From Fimbriimonadaceae bacterium (GTDB lineage Bacteria; Armatimonadota; Fimbriimonadia; Fimbriimonadales; Fimbriimonadaceae): 11,698 nt of DNA. The notes under the pieces are model-generated. The model was not told the DNA's origin and searched no databases. It was given only the letters and a program-made list of their open reading frames with translations. A program made the translations under genes and the position numbers. Position 1 is the first letter of the stretch. Each line of letters starts with the position of its first letter. The stretch covers positions 1 to 11,698 of the forward strand of contig JANWJY010000191.1 in the NCBI GenBank assembly GCA_025451715.1. The letters run 5' to 3'. This document shows, piece by piece, positions 6,299 through 11,662 of this stretch.

Positions 6299-6675
6299 TA
6301 CCCGCCTCCGCCCGGCTTCTCGATAGCTATTGACTCCGCCGTTTCGATGTCCTCCTCGATTCGTCGCATCTTTCCTTTCAGCCCGCCTGGCGTCTCGATT
6401 TCCTCCAGTCGCTCAATCAGGGACCGCAACGGCCCGCGAAAGACTATTACCCCTATTATCACAGTCGCTGGCCATGCGAGATCGGCCACGAGTACCGACA
6501 GGCGCTCATACGTCAGCGGCTCAAGTCGCCAAGAGTTGATAGCGAACACCTTTGCTGGTACCAAGGCGATAGCGAGGAGAATGAGTGACACCGAGAGACA
6601 CCAGCCCAATGACACTGGTCTCCTGTACCACTTTTGGCTCACTTTTCCGCTCACGTCGTTCACCGCCAGCGCCAT
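6298..6675 (-). CDS. Small two-TM membrane protein, partner of the HEPN protein
   Basis: A 125-residue protein with TM1 at about 22-46 (LSVSLILLAIALVPAKVFA) and TM2 at about 60-79 (LAWPATVIIGVIVF), then a basic FRGPLRSLIERL stretch, a GGLKGKM turn and an acidic, coiled-coil-like tail (103-119) ending in PGGGG. The pattern Trp-Pro, hydrophobic run, Arg-x-Pro-Leu, Leu-rich helix, Gly-Gly is common in small uncharacterised membrane proteins, often with accessory genes next to them; I cannot name a family. Its stop shares a base with the HEPN start, so the pair should be made in a fixed ratio. A reasonable guess is a membrane sensor, anchor or inhibitor for the HEPN protein. No Shine-Dalgarno is visible, and a 25-base inverted repeat lies just upstream. 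Confidence 0.62.
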   Translation of the reverse strand: MALAVNDVSGKVSQKWYRRPVSLGWCLSVSLILLAIALVPAKVFAINSWRLEPLTYERLSVLVADLAWPATVIIGVIVFRGPLRSLIERLEEIETPGGLKGKMRRIEEDIETAESIAIEKPGGGG

Positions 6676-6684
6676 GTTACACGC

Positions 6685-6709
6685 ACCACCATGCGAGATG
6701 CATGGGGGT
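6685..6709. promoter_or_regulatory. 25-bp inverted repeat upstream of the two-TM/HEPN pair
   Basis: Arms of 10 bp (6685-6694 and 6700-6709) match at nine positions around a 5-base centre; the inner six bases, CCATGC and GCATGG, are perfect. It lies in the 48-base gap between the stop of the mqnC tail copy (6724) and the ATG at 6675, starting nine bases before that ATG. Size and place fit an operator for a repressor dimer; it could also be a 3' hairpin of the tail copy. There is no T-run. Confidence 0.45.
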
Positions 6710-6723
6710 GATTGGTCGCGATG

Positions 6724-6852
6724 CTAGATAAGCTCGTACCGTGAGTTCCGCCGGCGTGGCGTGTAGCCCGCGTCCGAGATCAGCCGCTCGAACTCCTCGG
6801 AGTTGAGGATGAACTTGTTGCCAGCGGCGGAGACGACGTTCTCCTCGATCAT
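6724..6852 (-). pseudogene. Second copy of the 3' end of mqnC (last 42 codons)
   Basis: The reading from the ATG at 6852 to the stop at 6724 matches the last 42 codons of the intact mqnC (7502-7630) without any gap, at a constant offset of 778 bp. The first 77 bases in coding direction (6776-6852) differ at one position; the last 52 (6724-6775) match at only 31 positions yet encode almost the same peptide (T-P-R-R-R-N-S-R-Y-E-L-I against E-P-K-R-R-N-T-R-Y-E-L-S). Homology stops sharply at a Met codon; upstream the frame is unrelated sequence shared with the end of the 6873-7475 gene. It lacks the radical SAM core and cannot be an enzyme. It is either the displaced original tail or an imported one. 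Confidence 0.88.
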
Positions 6853-6872
6853 TGCTTTTGCGAATCCTACCC

Positions 6873-7475
6873 TCATGAGCGACCTGGCCGAACAACGAGT
6901 CTTGAGGGCCGGCGTGTCGAGCCGTCGCCCGACTTCCACCATGATCCGGCGCCTCGACTGCGTACGACGAGCACGCCGTTGAGCGGTGAATCAGAATCGA
7001 CCTCCCAGAACGATGTAATGACCAACGGGTCGTCAGGATGCCTCGGCAACCTGAGGAACAGCCCGCCGTCATCGGTTCCAGTGCTCGGTCTACCATCGAC
7101 CGTCTCAACCCAGAGGTTCACAAACGTTCGGTCGCTAATGTTCCACTCACCCTCGAAAGTGTCCGACGCGACTTTCATCGCAAACCTTCCGCGGTCGCCG
7201 GTTCCTCCCTCGAACTTCAGCCAGTGCACCTTGTCACCGGTAGCCGACAGGTTTGCGAATGGCGAGTCCAAGTAATCGTAGCCTGGATCGGTGACGCGGA
7301 ACCCCTCGAACGCGTTCGCGGTGAGGAAGTCGGCGGCGCTGATTGATCCCATCGGCGGAAGCACCGAATAGACCAGGCCGATGACTCCCACGCAAGACAA
7401 AGCGAGCGTTGCAGCCTTCCACTTCCGCACGTCCTGCTGAGCGTTGCTTTGCGGTTCCAGCACGGTTCCTTCCAC
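6873..7475 (-). CDS. Membrane-anchored exported protein of unknown function, passenger between the mqnC tails
   Basis: A 200-residue protein: an N-terminal cytosolic stretch of about 20 residues, one TM helix (about 22-42, LALSCVGVIGLVYSVLPP), then a beta-rich, acidic extracytoplasmic part. Phrases such as GDKVHWLKFEGGTGDRGRF, VNLWVETVDG and GGLFLRLP resemble jelly-roll or LamG/DUF1080-like sheets, but I do not assign a family. The last 25 residues turn Arg- and Ser-rich (TRRPSRLVVRPGRS) and end 20 bases before the mqnC tail copy, so the C terminus may be truncated or frameshifted at the junction. The start is GTG at 7475; TACAAT (complement of 7482-7487) ends exactly six bases upstream and no Shine-Dalgarno is seen, so the message may be leaderless. 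A later GTG at 7463 is possible. It begins 26 bases after the stop of mqnC. Confidence 0.6.
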   Translation of the reverse strand: MEGTVLEPQSNAQQDVRKWKAATLALSCVGVIGLVYSVLPPMGSISAADFLTANAFEGFRVTDPGYDYLDSPFANLSATGDKVHWLKFEGGTGDRGRFAMKVASDTFEGEWNISDRTFVNLWVETVDGRPSTGTDDGGLFLRLPRHPDDPLVITSFWEVDSDSPLNGVLVVRSRGAGSWWKSGDGSTRRPSRLVVRPGRS

Positions 7476-7481
7476 ACCTAA

Positions 7482-7487
7482 ATTGTA
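7482..7487 (-). promoter_or_regulatory. -10 box TACAAT before the 7475 gene
   Basis: TACAAT on the minus strand matches five of six bases of TATAAT and ends six bases before the GTG at 7475, the same gap as at the 4936 gene. No -35 is recognisable 17 bases upstream, where the mqnC coding end lies. Transcription could also come through from mqnC. Confidence 0.35.
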
Positions 7488-7501
7488 GACTACGCGGGCA
7501 T

Positions 7502-7630
7502 CTACGACAGTTCGTATCTGGTGTTACGGCGCTTGGGTTCATATCCCGCGTCGGAGATCAGCCGCTCGAACTCCTCGGAGTTGAGGATGAACTTGTTGCC
7601 GGCGGCGGAGACGACGTTCTCCTCGATCAT
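7502..7630 (-). repeat. mqnC 3' end, intact-gene partner of the 6724-6852 copy
   Basis: These are the last 42 codons plus stop of the full-length mqnC, and they pair with 6724-6852. The near-identical block is 7554-7630 (one difference, at 7601); 7502-7553 is the diverged block. The copies are in direct orientation and bound a 778-bp unit holding only the gene at 6873-7475. Confidence 0.88.
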
Positions 7631-8584
7631 CGTCGAGCCGAAGTCGTCCGCGCCGTAGCCCAGCCCGATCTGCGCGATCTTGGGGCCCTGCGTGAGGATC
7701 GAGAGCTGCAGGTGGTCGAAGTTGTCCAGGAAAACCCGCGACACCGCGATCGTGCGCAGGTAGTCGAACGCCGTCGCCTTGCGCGAGACGGGCAGGTTCG
7801 TCTCCTCCGGCTGGAACGACCACGTGACGAACGCGCGGAACGGCGCGCACTCGTCCTGCAGGTCCCTGATCCGTCCCAAGTGTTCCACGCGGTCGGCCAT
7901 CGTCTCGACGTGGCCGAACATCATGCTCGCGCTGGACTTCATTCCCAGGCCGCTGGCGGTGCGCATGCACTGCAGCCACTCGTCGGTGGTGTCCTTGTAG
8001 GGCGCGATGATCTTTCTGACCCTGTCCACCAGGATCTCGCCGCCTGCGCCGGGGATGGATTCGTGTCCGACTTCTTTGAGTTTCTTTAACGTGTCCTCGA
8101 GCGAGAGCTTGCTGATGTGCGCGATGTAGATCAGCTCGGCGGGGCTGAGCGCGTGGAGGTTTACGCTCGGGAACTGCGCCTTGATCTTGGAAAAGATATC
8201 GAGGTACCAGTCGATCTTCAGCTTCGGGTTCAGCCCGCCCTGGAAGAGGATCTCGGTCCCGCCCTGCTCGACGGTGTCGCGGACCTTTTCGAGGATCTCG
8301 TCCTCGAGCAGCGTGTACCCCTCCTCGTGGTTGGGCACGCGGTAGAACGCGCAAAACTTGCACCGGACCCAGCAGACGTTGGTGTAGTTGAGGATCCGCC
8401 CGACGACGTAGGTCACTGTTTTCGGGTCGCTCTTCTGGTTGCGCCTGTGGTGGGCCAGGGTCGCGAGGTCGTTGAGGTTGGGGTGCTCGAAGAGGAACAG
8501 GGCCTCTTCCGCATCGATGCGCTGGTCGGCGAACACCTTGTCCGCGATCGCGTCTATCGTCACCTCGGGAGCCTTGACCGCCAT
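7502..8584 (-). CDS. mqnC: Cyclic dehypoxanthinyl futalosine synthase (radical SAM)
   Basis: A 360-residue radical SAM enzyme of the futalosine route to menaquinone; it cyclises dehypoxanthinyl futalosine. The iron-sulfur motif is C71-W-V-R-C75-K-F-C78, just after GRILNYTNV. Other family marks are ILFQGGLNP (112-120), LHALSPAEL, IPGAGGEIL, SASMMFGHVETMADR, FVTWSFQPEETNLP and GYGADDFGSTMIEENVVSAAG near the end. These last stretches fit MqnC better than MqnE. The length is normal. The start is the ATG at 8582-8584; no clear Shine-Dalgarno lies upstream, but TAGACT (complement of 8594-8599) stands nine bases before it, so the leader may be very short. No other menaquinone gene is in the window. 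The 3' end is duplicated 778 bp downstream, and the tail it now carries may be foreign. Confidence 0.95.
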   Translation of the reverse strand: MAVKAPEVTIDAIADKVFADQRIDAEEALFLFEHPNLNDLATLAHHRRNQKSDPKTVTYVVGRILNYTNVCWVRCKFCAFYRVPNHEEGYTLLEDEILEKVRDTVEQGGTEILFQGGLNPKLKIDWYLDIFSKIKAQFPSVNLHALSPAELIYIAHISKLSLEDTLKKLKEVGHESIPGAGGEILVDRVRKIIAPYKDTTDEWLQCMRTASGLGMKSSASMMFGHVETMADRVEHLGRIRDLQDECAPFRAFVTWSFQPEETNLPVSRKATAFDYLRTIAVSRVFLDNFDHLQLSILTQGPKIAQIGLGYGADDFGSTMIEENVVSAAGNKFILNSEEFERLISDAGYEPKRRNTRYELS

Positions 8585-8593
8585 TCTGGTTTC

Positions 8594-8599
8594 AGTCTA
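8594..8599 (-). promoter_or_regulatory. Candidate -10 box of mqnC
   Basis: TAGACT on the minus strand fits the TANNNT pattern and ends nine bases before the mqnC ATG, where no Shine-Dalgarno is visible. No good -35 is found at the usual distance, so confidence is low. Confidence 0.28.
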
Positions 8600-8709
8600 C
8601 ACGCTGCAAGTTTTCGTCTGGGCTGAAAGTTGGCGGAGCGCGCAAACTCACTTTTTTGAACCGGAAAATGGGCAATAAATGGGCGGGGCCGGGAGCACCG
8701 GGGCGGCTC

Positions 8710-8741
8710 GCCGTTTTATTTGTCATAAACGGCCGTTTTTT
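8710..8741 (+). terminator. Terminator-like hairpin in the lipoprotein leader region
   Basis: GCCGTTTTAT (8710-8719) pairs with ATAAACGGC (8725-8733), with one bulged T and a 5-base loop. Two bases later come six T (8736-8741). It looks like an intrinsic terminator on the plus strand, but no plus-strand gene lies upstream. If the lipoprotein promoter is further left it would be an attenuator; otherwise it may stop antisense transcripts from the mqnC side. Confidence 0.45.
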
Positions 8742-8750
8742 CGCCGTTTT
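8710..8750 (+). repeat. Three phased direct repeats GCCGTTTT
   Basis: GCCGTTTT occurs at 8710-8717, 8732-8739 and 8743-8750. The steps are 22 and 11 bp, close to two and one helical turns, so all three would face the same side of the DNA. They lie in the AT-rich part of the divergent control region. They overlap the hairpin, so either reading may be the reason for the repeats. Confidence 0.5.
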
Positions 8751-8888
8751 CAGGTTCAAATTTTTTGTACTTTCCGGCGCTCTCTCCAAGCCTCCGGACC
8801 TCCGAACTTCCGGACCGATCCTACGTCTATTCCCCGCACAGGCTGGAACGGGAACCCCCGTCCGGCCCGTTATGGATTGAGGAAGGCC

Positions 8889-9815
8889 ATGAAGCACCCA
8901 ACTGTTCTCTTAGCACTTGTCGCGGGCGTCGCCATCGGATGCGCGCCGACGACCACCCCCTCCGACACCGGCACAGCCGACAAGAAGGACGACGGCATGG
9001 TCGTTCAGGGCGATCTGCCGAAGGCAGACCCGATCCCCACGACCCCAACCGACACCGGTCCGGGCATGGTCGGAACGGTGCCAGTCAAGCCTGCCCCGGC
9101 GGACACCAAGGAGAAGGTGAACGTGCCTCCTCCGATGGCGGCCCAGCAGAACGGTGGACAGAACGGCGTCCAGAACGGCGGCCAAAACGGCGGCCAGCGC
9201 GCGGGCGGTGGCGGCGGCGGGCGGCGCGGATTCAGCCTTCTCTCCTTGCTCGCCAACGAGCAGGCTCGAGGATTGATCAAGACCGAACTGAAGCTGACCG
9301 ACGATCAGATCAAGAAGCTCACGGCCCTGGCCCCTGCACCGCCGGCCCAAGGCGCACCGCAACCGACGCAGGAAGAGCGGCAGAAGCAGCGCGACGAGAT
9401 GCAGAAGAAGATCGCATCGATCCTGACTCCAGCGCAGAACAACCGCGTGAAGGAGATCCAGCTTCAAATGCAGGGCACGCGCGCGCTGACTTCGGACGAA
9501 GTCGTCAAGGAGCTCGGGCTCTCTGAGAAGCAGGTCGCGGACATCGAGGCCGCGCGCGAGGCCGGCCGACCGCAGGGCGGCGGCGCACCGCAGCAGGGCG
9601 GAACGCCTCCGACACCCGAGGAGCGGCAGAAGATGATGGAGTCGTTCGCCAAGGCTCGCGAGGAGACGAACAAGAAGGTGCTGGCCATCCTGACCCCTGC
9701 CCAAAAGGCGAAGTGGGAGAAGATGCTTGGCAAGAAGTTCGAAATGCCGATGCCGCCGATGGGCGGCGGCGGCGCCCCTCGCAGCGGCGGTGGTGGCGGC
9801 GCAGGGATCTCTTAG
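8889..9815 (+). CDS. LTxxQ-rich (Spy/CpxP-like) lipoprotein with Gly-rich ends
   Basis: A 308-residue exported lipoprotein. The start ATG at 8889 has GAGGAAGG just upstream. The signal peptide ends in VAIGC, making C18 the lipid anchor. Residues 19-112 are a Pro/Thr/Asp-rich linker with four QNGG-type units (87-102) and a Gly run. The body holds two similar halves: LTDDQIKKL (136-144), an EERQKQRDEMQKKI helix and ILTPAQ (178-183); then LSEKQVADI (211-219), an EERQKMMESFAKAREETNKKV helix and ILTPAQ (267-272). LTxxQ pairs are the hallmark of the Spy/CpxP periplasmic chaperone and stress-sensor group, but this protein is longer and membrane-anchored. The C terminus is Gly- and Pro-rich. A role in envelope stress or metal binding is possible; not shown. 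Confidence 0.75.
   Translation: MKHPTVLLALVAGVAIGCAPTTTPSDTGTADKKDDGMVVQGDLPKADPIPTTPTDTGPGMVGTVPVKPAPADTKEKVNVPPPMAAQQNGGQNGVQNGGQNGGQRAGGGGGGRRGFSLLSLLANEQARGLIKTELKLTDDQIKKLTALAPAPPAQGAPQPTQEERQKQRDEMQKKIASILTPAQNNRVKEIQLQMQGTRALTSDEVVKELGLSEKQVADIEAAREAGRPQGGGAPQQGGTPPTPEERQKMMESFAKAREETNKKVLAILTPAQKAKWEKMLGKKFEMPMPPMGGGGAPRSGGGGGAGIS
9147..9194 (+). repeat. 12-bp tandem repeat inside the lipoprotein gene
   Basis: Four in-frame 12-bp units of the form CAGAACGGCGGC with few changes encode QNGG, QNGV, QNGG, QNGG in the flexible linker. The number of units could vary by slippage without shifting the frame. Confidence 0.75.
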
Positions 9816-9835
9816 GTCTCCCTGAGCCCTCACCT

Positions 9836-9870
9836 CGGCCCCCCTCTCCCCATTGGCGAGAAGGGGGCCG
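9836..9870 (+). terminator. Long hairpin after the LTxxQ lipoprotein gene
   Basis: Arms of 13 bp (9836-9848 and 9858-9870) pair with one mismatch around a 9-base loop, 21 bases after the stop. The stem is C-rich on one side and G-rich on the other. The bases after it are T-rich but broken (AAATCTTTGTCTT), so termination is probable rather than certain. Its shape also resembles dispersed intergenic hairpin repeats. Confidence 0.5.
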
Positions 9871-9912
9871 AAATCTTTGTCTTCCCTGCCCCGTTTTGGG
9901 TGGAGTCGGGTT

Positions 9913-10542
9913 ATGATTCATGGCGGAATGGGGACTACGCGCACTTTTCTGACCGTGGCCGCGGTGGCGGCCGCACTCTTTGTCGTTGGATGCGGGAAGA
10001 AGAAGGATCCGGTGCCCGAGCCGATGCCGAGCCCGCCCGAGTTTGGTAGCACCGAGCAGACCAAGACGATGGCCGGATTCATGGAGGGCAAGTGGTGCCC
10101 GACCGGCGGCGTCGACCCTGAGATGGCCGAGAAGTATGACCTCGACCCGAACAGCGACCTCGACGTCTCGCAGCACTGGATCTTCAAGGCTGACGGCACG
10201 TTCGCGTATGGCAAGCTGGGATCAAAGAATCAGATCACGGGCAAGTGGAACGCCGAAGGTGACCGGGCCATCTTGATGTACGAGATGTGGGACGACGAGA
10301 CGATCCAACAGAGGAAGGACCGTCTCGCAAAGGATGAAGAGGGCGGTGGTCAGCCCGCAATCATGGCGATGATGGCGTTCGAGAACACAATGGGGATGCT
10401 GAGCAAGCTCGAGTACGTTAGTGTAACAGAGGACAAAAAGGGCCTGACGTTCGGGCTCCCTGAGCCTGCCGACGGACGTGGCACGACAGGAGGAATGGAC
10501 TTTCTCATGGCCGACACTCCCGACCTCGTGCGGATGAAGTGA
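9913..10542 (+). CDS. Small lipoprotein, lipocalin-like by inference
   Basis: A 209-residue exported protein of unknown function. The signal peptide ends in LFVVGC, so C27 is the likely lipid anchor, followed by a basic KKK and a Pro-rich linker (32-43). The domain has GFMEGKWCPTGG (54-65), HWIFKADGTFAYG (87-99) and ITGKWNAEGDRAILMYE (107-123). The repeated pattern of Gly-x-Trp strands and a DGTF turn is that of small lipocalin-like or META-like barrels, but no family is confirmed. A helical, Met-rich part (about 125-165) and a short beta end follow. The ATG at 9913 is chosen because GGAG (9902-9905) lies seven bases upstream; ATG 9928 is too close to a GGCGGA. The stop overlaps the start of the GNAT gene. 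Confidence 0.68.
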   Translation: MIHGGMGTTRTFLTVAAVAAALFVVGCGKKKDPVPEPMPSPPEFGSTEQTKTMAGFMEGKWCPTGGVDPEMAEKYDLDPNSDLDVSQHWIFKADGTFAYGKLGSKNQITGKWNAEGDRAILMYEMWDDETIQQRKDRLAKDEEGGGQPAIMAMMAFENTMGMLSKLEYVSVTEDKKGLTFGLPEPADGRGTTGGMDFLMADTPDLVRMK

Positions 10543-11009
10543 CCCTGGTCTTGCGGCTGGCAGTCGAGGCGGACTTTGGCGCCCTCGCCGAAGTGCAGTT
10601 TCGTGCCGTTGACGCCTGTCTGCGACCACTTTACGACGGTGAGGCGATCGACCGCTGGCTTGAGGGGCTGACGGCAACTAAGTTCGAACACGTGACTGCG
10701 ATGGGTGAGGAGATCGTCGTCGCCACCGTTGATGGCTCGGTCGTAGGGTTTGTCTCGTTTCACTCTGAGATGGCGGTGCTCGGGATGTGGTACGTCGACC
10801 CGTTGTTCATCGGTCGTGGGGTCGGGTCTGCGCTCCTCCGTCACGCGGAATCTCGGATGGTGGAACTCGGATGTCCCGAGGCGACCACTGAGGCTTCCCT
10901 TTATGCGCGACCGCACTTCGAATCGCTCGGTTGGGTCTCTGTTGAAGAGTATGAAAAGCCCGCGTTCGGCGGGCACTTCAGGGTCACAAAGATGTCGAAG
11001 GTGTTCTAG
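10539..11009 (+). CDS. GNAT-family N-acetyltransferase
   Basis: A 156-residue cytosolic acetyltransferase that should transfer an acetyl group from acetyl-CoA to an amine; the substrate is unknown. The N-terminal strand LRLAVEADFGALAEV (5-19) opens the fold. The acetyl-CoA loop is YVDPLFIGRGVGSALLRHAE (85-104) with the R/Q-x-x-G-x-G/A core at GRGVGSA. ARPHFESLGW (123-132) is the usual late 'A-x-x-F-Y-x-x-x-G-F' element with H in place of Y. The GTG start at 10539 overlaps the stop of the lipoprotein gene as GTGA, which suggests coupled translation. There is no terminator between them. A link in function to the lipoprotein is not obvious. Confidence 0.88.
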   Translation: MTLVLRLAVEADFGALAEVQFRAVDACLRPLYDGEAIDRWLEGLTATKFEHVTAMGEEIVVATVDGSVVGFVSFHSEMAVLGMWYVDPLFIGRGVGSALLRHAESRMVELGCPEATTEASLYARPHFESLGWVSVEEYEKPAFGGHFRVTKMSKVF

Positions 11010-11023
11010 GCTCGCTTGAGCCT
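11008..11023 (+). terminator. Short hairpin at the end of the GNAT gene
   Basis: AGGCTC (11008-11013) and GAGCCT (11018-11023) form a perfect 6-bp stem with a 4-base loop beginning inside the stop codon. There is no T-run, so it is a weak candidate. Confidence 0.35.
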
Positions 11024-11056
11024 GCGCGGGCACGTGGGAAAACCCGACCTGAACTC

Positions 11057-11653
11057 TTGCTGAGACACCGACTCGCCTCGATGGCCGATTTCTTTTCGCA
11101 CCACGGCGACATCGCGCCGCGGTACGGATGCGACGCGTTCGTACACAGCAAGCTCCCAAAGTTCTGGGCCGCAATGATGGCCTCACCTGCCGTGGTGCCT
11201 CTCATGGTCGAAGACCAGAGCGGGCCGAAGCCCAAGGTCGTGGCCTCGCGGCTGATCGCGGCGGTGAAGGACTCGTTCGCCGACGAGATGTTGACCGGCG
11301 AGGTCCAGTTGCCGGTCGGGACGGAGGTCGTGAGACGGTGGCTCGACGGCAAACCGGTGACTCTAACGCCTGTGGAGCTGAAGCTTGCGAACAAGGGTCG
11401 CGGCCTGCGGCTGTTGACTGTCCACATTTGGGAGGCCGTACCAAAGGAGATACCGCGGCTCTACTGCGACGTGTGCGCAAGCCAGACAGAGGGGATGACG
11501 CGCTACCTCAAGGGTGCAAAGATCGCCGAGATGATCGAAGACGCGTGCGACGAGTACCACAGCGAGGTGAACGACTCAATCGGGTATGTCAAACGCGCGG
11601 CTTTCGAGTGCGGGGGCTGGGTGGGGAGCATCACCCAGGCGGACGCCGAGTAA
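11057..11653 (+). CDS. Hypothetical protein
   Basis: A protein of up to 198 residues that I do not recognise. The frame opens with TTG at 11057; ATG at 11081 (190 residues, MADFFSHHGDIAPRYG) is an equally good start. Neither has a Shine-Dalgarno I would rely on. It has no signal peptide or TM helix and looks like a mixed alpha/beta cytosolic protein: a central VELKLANKGRGLRLLTVHIWEA is broken by charged turns, followed by YCDVCASQTEG with a C-x-x-C pair and a helical end (KIAEMIEDACDEYHSEV). The C-x-x-C and a later Cys (FECGG) could bind metal, but four ligands are not evident. Codon use matches the GC-rich neighbours, so it is likely a real gene. Confidence 0.6.
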   Translation: MLRHRLASMADFFSHHGDIAPRYGCDAFVHSKLPKFWAAMMASPAVVPLMVEDQSGPKPKVVASRLIAAVKDSFADEMLTGEVQLPVGTEVVRRWLDGKPVTLTPVELKLANKGRGLRLLTVHIWEAVPKEIPRLYCDVCASQTEGMTRYLKGAKIAEMIEDACDEYHSEVNDSIGYVKRAAFECGGWVGSITQADAE

Positions 11654-11662
11654 AACTGGGGG

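Larger units (their letters stand above)
8585..8888. other. 304-bp intergenic region between divergent mqnC and LTxxQ lipoprotein genes
   Basis: No gene is seen. The middle (about 8645-8775) is clearly richer in A and T than the flanks, with T-runs at 8651-8656, 8736-8741 and 8760-8766. It should hold the promoters of both divergent genes. TACTTT (8768-8773) is a possible -10 for the plus-strand lipoprotein. The last bases, GAGGAAGG (about 8879-8886), are the ribosome binding site of that gene. The hairpin and direct repeats are listed separately. Confidence 0.6.

Noticed and set aside
6724..6942. A 72-codon small gene ending in the mqnC tail copy
   Set aside because: Its first 30 codons overlap the end of the 6873-7475 gene in another frame and show no homology or ribosome binding site. 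The mqnC-like part starts abruptly at the Met codon at 6852.
6724..7630. Insertion sequence or composite transposon bounded by the mqnC tails
   Set aside because: The copies are direct repeats of coding sequence, not terminal inverted repeats, and there is no transposase or integrase in the unit.
8910..9833. Long minus-strand open frame (307 codons) opposite the LTxxQ lipoprotein gene, rich in Leu, Arg and Ala
   Set aside because: It is a mirror of a GC-rich coding region with no start context, no domain and low-complexity content. The plus-strand frame has a ribosome binding site, signal peptide and motifs.
10350..11186. Minus-strand open frame (278 codons) over the GNAT gene and the lipoprotein end
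   Set aside because: No recognisable motif, and it crosses a well-formed two-gene overlap on the other strand.
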